From JBCAXA01 sp038749025 (lineage in GTDB: Bacteria > Pseudomonadota > Gammaproteobacteria > Steroidobacterales > Woeseiaceae): a stretch of DNA of 64,000 nt. Below the pieces are notes generated by a model. That model saw only the letters and a program-made list of their open reading frames with translations, made no database searches and was not told the DNA's origin. Where the stretch lies: the NCBI GenBank assembly GCA_038749025.1, contig JBCDIL010000001.1, positions 124,001-188,000 of the forward strand, given 5' to 3'. The position numbers and the translations under genes were made by a program. Below, in pieces: positions 60,530 to 64,000 of this stretch. Numbering within the stretch: the first letter of the stretch is position 1; every line of letters starts with the position of its first letter.

Positions 60530-61809
60530 AGCGCGCGGTCCGCGGCCGAATTGCCCATTGCCTGCGCCGCCCCAGCATGAGTGGCGATGTCGAGTACTTC
60601 GACGATGGCGCACTGATTATCGATGATGGGGTTATTGCCGCATGCGGCCCTTACTCTGAGATCGTACCCGCCGAGTCAGAACTCGAAACCATAGACCACA
60701 GCGGTCAGCTGATTGTGCCAGGCTTTATAGACTGCCATATCCATTACCCGCAAACCGATGTCATAGCCTCGTTCGGCGAACAGTTATTGACCTGGCTCGA
60801 AACCTACACGTTTCCGGAGGAAGCGCGTTTTCATGATCGAAAACATGCGGAGACGACGGCCGCGTTTTTTGTTGACGAATTGCTTCGCAACGGTACGACA
60901 ACGGCTCTCGTGTTTGCGACCGTTCACCCAGGCTCCGTCGACGCCGTCTTTCAGGCTGCTGCGCGTTACAACATGCGTTTGGCGGCCGGCAAAGTATTGA
61001 TGGATCGGCATTGCCCCGAGAATTTGCGCGATACGGCCGCGACGGCGTACAGCGACAGTCGCGCGCTCATAGAGCGTTGGCATGGTAACGGTCGCGCCAT
61101 GTACGCTGTCACGCCGCGATTCGCCGTAACCAGCTCACCAGAACAATTGCATGCTGCTGCGCGCTTGCTCGATGAGTTCCCTGGTACGCTAATGCAAACG
61201 CACTTGGCAGAGAATTACGCGGAAATCGAGTGGATTGCTGAGCTGTTCCCAGAAGCGCGTAGCTACCTCGATGTGTATGAACAGCATGGTCTCGTCCGAT
61301 CAACGAGCGTATTTGCCCACGGTATTCATCTCGACGACACAGATCGGGCTCGTCTGGCCGCGAACGGCAGCGCGATTGCTTTTTGCCCGACGTCGAACCT
61401 GTTTCTCGGTAGCGGTCTTTTCGACCGGAACGCGAGCTTGGCCGCATCGGTGGGCGTGGGCCTGGCCACCGATGTTGGCGGGGGCACGAGTTTCAGCATG
61501 ATCCAAACCCTTGCTGAAGCCTACAAAGTCTTGCAGATGGGTTCACAGAATCTGGATAGTCTCGACGCGTTGTATTTAGCGACGCTCGCTGGCGCCGAAG
61601 CGCTATCGATGAGCGACAAGATCGGCAATTTTGCTCGCGGCAAGGAAGCCGACTTCGTGGTTCTAAACGGCGCTGCGACGCCACTGATATCGCGGCGTTT
61701 AGCACGAGTGGCGACTCTTGAAGATGAGCTGTTCGTCCATTGGACGTTGGGCGACGACCGTTCAGTGGCGGCGACCTATGTCGCTGGCCACTGCTGCCAC
61801 CGCGCCTAG
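60526..61809 (+). CDS. guaD: Guanine deaminase
   Basis: 427 residues. Amidohydrolase fold: LIVPGFIDCHIHYPQTDVIASFGEQLLTWLETYTFPEE, NGTTTALVFATVHP, the TPRFAVTSSPEQL block, MQTHLAEN, FAHGIHLDDTD, FCPTSNLFLGSGLFD and ATDVGGGTSFSM. Converts guanine to xanthine plus ammonia, feeding XdhAB. Last gene of the purine operon, ATGA overlap with allA. No clear terminator follows. Confidence 0.96.
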   Translation: MKRAVRGRIAHCLRRPSMSGDVEYFDDGALIIDDGVIAACGPYSEIVPAESELETIDHSGQLIVPGFIDCHIHYPQTDVIASFGEQLLTWLETYTFPEEARFHDRKHAETTAAFFVDELLRNGTTTALVFATVHPGSVDAVFQAAARYNMRLAAGKVLMDRHCPENLRDTAATAYSDSRALIERWHGNGRAMYAVTPRFAVTSSPEQLHAAARLLDEFPGTLMQTHLAENYAEIEWIAELFPEARSYLDVYEQHGLVRSTSVFAHGIHLDDTDRARLAANGSAIAFCPTSNLFLGSGLFDRNASLAASVGVGLATDVGGGTSFSMIQTLAEAYKVLQMGSQNLDSLDALYLATLAGAEALSMSDKIGNFARGKEADFVVLNGAATPLISRRLARVATLEDELFVHWTLGDDRSVAATYVAGHCCHRA

Positions 61810-61887
61810 ATAGCCGCGTTCGACCTAAAGCGTAGCTCCGCCTCGCCGATAAATTAGGGACCGTTGGATAGTCCCAAAGCCTTTCGT

Positions 61888-63111
61888 ATGCCCGCTACGA
61901 AACAGAAACGATCTGTGGATGACATCCGTATCGGTATGTACGTTGCCGAGCTGGACCGCCCCTGGGTCGAAACACCATTTCTGTTTCAAGGGTTTGTTAT
62001 CGAAGACGAGTCAGTTATCGATGAGCTACGCCAGCACTGTCGGTATGTCTTCGTCGACGCCGAGCGGGAAGACGGTACCATCACGGTGCAGACCCCAATG
62101 GTCGCGGCAAATCAAGCATCGGTTGATCGCGACAGCGGCTCATATCCCGTTGACTCAACTGCGGCACTGCGCACGGAGCTCACGATCGCACGAGATGTTC
62201 ACTCCGAAGCCCAACAGACCGTCGGTACGTTGTTTGCCCGAGTCGCAAAAAATGAACCCCTCGACTTAAGCGCCATCGAAAATACGATCGATCCGATGAT
62301 CGACAGCATCATTCGCAATGAGGATGCAATGTCGTGGCTGGTCCGTATGCGTAAAAAGGATGATTACATCCATTCGCATTCGTTGTCCTGTTCCGTTTGG
62401 GCTTTGGTGTTCGGAAAGCACCTCAATCTGGAAAAGCGCGACCTGCAAACGCTGGCGACCGGCGCGATGTTCCTTGATGTTGGCAAGACGCAATTGCCTG
62501 GTGAGCTGCTGTCACGACCGGGTAAACTGGTGGACAACGAACTAAAACTGATGCGGCAACACGTCGCAGCCGGCACAAAAATCGTTCGACGCATTAGAGG
62601 TCTAGACTCCCGCGTCATCGAGATGGTGGCGCACCATCACGAACGCCACAATGGAACAGGCTATCCACGCGGACTTCGCGGTAACGACATTCCGGTGTTC
62701 GCTCGTATCGCGGGCATCGTGGATAGTTACGATGCGATGACGAGCGCACGTCCTTATGCGAAAGCGATCTCTACGTTCGATGCCGTACGGAAACTCAACA
62801 AGATCGCCGGCGTCGAATTCTCCGAAGAGATGGTTGAACAGTTTGTGCAGTCGATCGGTATCTTCCCGGTGGGTAGTCTGGTCGAACTCAACACCGGCGA
62901 AGTCGGTATTGTCGTCGCTCAAAATCGCATTCGCCGTTTGCGCCCTAAGATCATGCTGATACTTGACCGCAATAAGCAGCGGCTCGAAACACACGACATG
63001 CTTGATTTACGCCAGCAGCTAACGATCGGCAATGCCAGCACGTCACTGTGGATTGAACGGGGCTTAACGGCCGGCGAATACGGTATCGACCCGGCGGACT
63101 ACTATTTGTGA
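61888..63111 (+). CDS. DUF3391/HD-GYP protein with altered HD motif
   Basis: 407 residues from ATG 61888; TTG 61864 with AGGGA just before it is an alternative. N-terminal DUF3391 (SVDDIRIGMYVAELDRPWVETPFLFQGF). The HD-GYP domain has HSHSLSCSVWALVFGKHL, HHHERHNGTGYPRGLRGNDIP (GYP at 258-260) and DSYDAMTSARPY. The metal-binding HD reads LD in MFLDVGKTQLP (196-197), so one metal ligand is lost and c-di-GMP hydrolysis is doubtful. It may act as a sensor or adapter. Its stop overlaps the downstream GGDEF-EAL gene by 4 bp (GTGA), a sign of functional pairing. Confidence 0.9.
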   Translation: MPATKQKRSVDDIRIGMYVAELDRPWVETPFLFQGFVIEDESVIDELRQHCRYVFVDAEREDGTITVQTPMVAANQASVDRDSGSYPVDSTAALRTELTIARDVHSEAQQTVGTLFARVAKNEPLDLSAIENTIDPMIDSIIRNEDAMSWLVRMRKKDDYIHSHSLSCSVWALVFGKHLNLEKRDLQTLATGAMFLDVGKTQLPGELLSRPGKLVDNELKLMRQHVAAGTKIVRRIRGLDSRVIEMVAHHHERHNGTGYPRGLRGNDIPVFARIAGIVDSYDAMTSARPYAKAISTFDAVRKLNKIAGVEFSEEMVEQFVQSIGIFPVGSLVELNTGEVGIVVAQNRIRRLRPKIMLILDRNKQRLETHDMLDLRQQLTIGNASTSLWIERGLTAGEYGIDPADYYL

Positions 63112-64000
63112 GCGCCGTCGCGAAGTCCCGGTTAGAGGCCTTGCCGGTTCTCGATAGACGCATCGCGGACAACGGCAGCGCGGGTTTGCTCGTTGTTCAG
63201 CTGCGAAACGTCGATCAACTGCGCAGTAATTATGGCTACCGTGTAACCGAGCAAATTATTGATATCGTTGAGGCGCGCTGCCGTGGGGCAATTCGCGGTC
63301 ACGACCAACTGTGGCGGCTAACCGACACGAGCTTCGCTTTGGCTATCAGTCCTCTGCCAGGCGACGGCCTGCTGCTGCTCGCAGCGAACAAGCTACGTAC
63401 CATTACAAATGAGCCAATCTCTATTGCCACAGAACGAATACTGTCCAAGTTACACATAGGGATTGCTTGCGCACCCCAGCATGGCGAGGACGCCGATACC
63501 CTATTGCAACATGCCGGCATCGCCGCGTTAGCTGCAACGTCGAATAAGCGCGACGTTATATGTTTCGAACCCGATTTGGCGAACCGGGCGCGCAGTGAAC
63601 TGTGGCTAGAGCATGAACTCGATGAAGCTATTGCTAAACGTGGTTTCCAAGTGTTTTACCAACCGAAAGTTAACGCCGAGTCCCAACAGGTGATCGGTGC
63701 AGAGGCCTTGGTACGCTGGCACCATGCAGAACGCGGATGGATCGCTCCGGATCTGTTCATCCCGCTGGCGGAGCGGGCCAATCGCATAGCGCCGCTTACC
63801 GAATATGTCCTACAAACCGCGCTTCATCATGCCAGTAGCTGGCCCGACGCCATCAGCATATCGATAAACCTTTCGCCGCGGCTTCTCGGCGGGACTGATC
63901 TTGTCGATGTCGTACGAAGCGCGTTGGGCGTTTGGGGAGTCACCCCGCAACGGCTCACCCTGGAAGTGACTGAAAGCGCCATCATGACCGACCCCGACAT
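63108..64000 (+). CDS. Degenerate-GGDEF / EAL protein, 3' end outside window
   Basis: Open from GTG 63108 to the window end, 297 codons. Residues ~10-160 follow a GGDEF fold, but the signature position reads RLTDTSFAL in place of RLGGDEF, so no cyclase activity is expected. The EAL domain starts near residue 185 with FYQPKVN, EALVRWHH, SINLSPR and LEVTESAIM, so the part visible is catalytically intact; the DDFG, K and Q motifs fall beyond the window. Likely a c-di-GMP phosphodiesterase regulated through its GGDEF-like domain. Translationally coupled to the HD-GYP gene. Confidence 0.88.
   Translation, partial: MSAVAKSRLEALPVLDRRIADNGSAGLLVVQLRNVDQLRSNYGYRVTEQIIDIVEARCRGAIRGHDQLWRLTDTSFALAISPLPGDGLLLLAANKLRTITNEPISIATERILSKLHIGIACAPQHGEDADTLLQHAGIAALAATSNKRDVICFEPDLANRARSELWLEHELDEAIAKRGFQVFYQPKVNAESQQVIGAEALVRWHHAERGWIAPDLFIPLAERANRIAPLTEYVLQTALHHASSWPDAISISINLSPRLLGGTDLVDVVRSALGVWGVTPQRLTLEVTESAIMTDPD

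Overview
The window comes from a Gram-negative bacterium, most likely a gammaproteobacterium. The envelope genes show this: lipoboxes, an outer-membrane beta-barrel ending in an aromatic residue, and a NfeD/QmcA-type pair. Several intergenic regions also carry CRP/Vfr/Clp-type sites (TGTGA-N6-TCACA). No rRNA, tRNA, CRISPR array, transposase or integrase was seen. Genes are dense, and many neighbours overlap by 4 bp (ATGA or GTGA), which marks tight operons.

Layout. 1-1406: end of a sensor histidine kinase, a CheY-like receiver and a DUF3253 protein. 1468-6764: an exported 5'-nucleotidase-like phosphatase, a DUF4097 protein and a periplasmic ankyrin/Sel1 protein. 6945-13586: a six-gene electron-transfer operon (TPR lipoprotein, five-helix membrane protein with two His pairs, 21-CxxCH cytochrome, 7-CxxCH cytochrome, SPOR-TPR-beta-barrel, lipoprotein), which looks like a membrane-spanning electron conduit. 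13883-18491 and 21581-26693: two related loci, each pairing a Planctomycete-type cytochrome lipoprotein (HYR or Pro-rich/LamG) with a Tat-exported DUF1501-type protein. Between them lie an iodotyrosine-deiodinase-like flavoprotein and a stomatin/NfeD pair. 26725-31614: a methyltransferase, phosphatidylserine decarboxylase, an Mpo1-like membrane protein and a membrane-anchored class III aminotransferase. 31849-36983: two c-di-GMP signalling proteins. 37120-40980: a subtilisin-like protease with an inserted LamG domain and ten GYMWAD-type hexapeptides, then a fasciclin protein. 41163-45786: a CheB-CheR-PAS-histidine kinase and two receivers.

45797-61809 is a nitrogen-scavenging island. Urease genes ureDABCEFG run leftward. 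A nine-gene purine operon runs rightward (uraH, xdhA, xdhB, xdhC, puuD, puuE, a uraD-allantoicase fusion, allA, guaD). Together they encode every step from guanine through xanthine, urate, allantoin, allantoate and ureidoglycolate to glyoxylate plus urea, and then ammonia. 61888-64000: an HD-GYP protein with a lost HD motif and the start of a degenerate-GGDEF/EAL protein that runs off the window.

The strongest candidates for something undescribed are the 28-heme-motif conduit operon and the two split/fused DUF1501-cytochrome loci. CRP-like sites lie upstream of the conduit operon, the second DUF1501 locus, the propeller-GGDEF gene and the protease. This suggests, but does not prove, shared control by a CRP-family factor.
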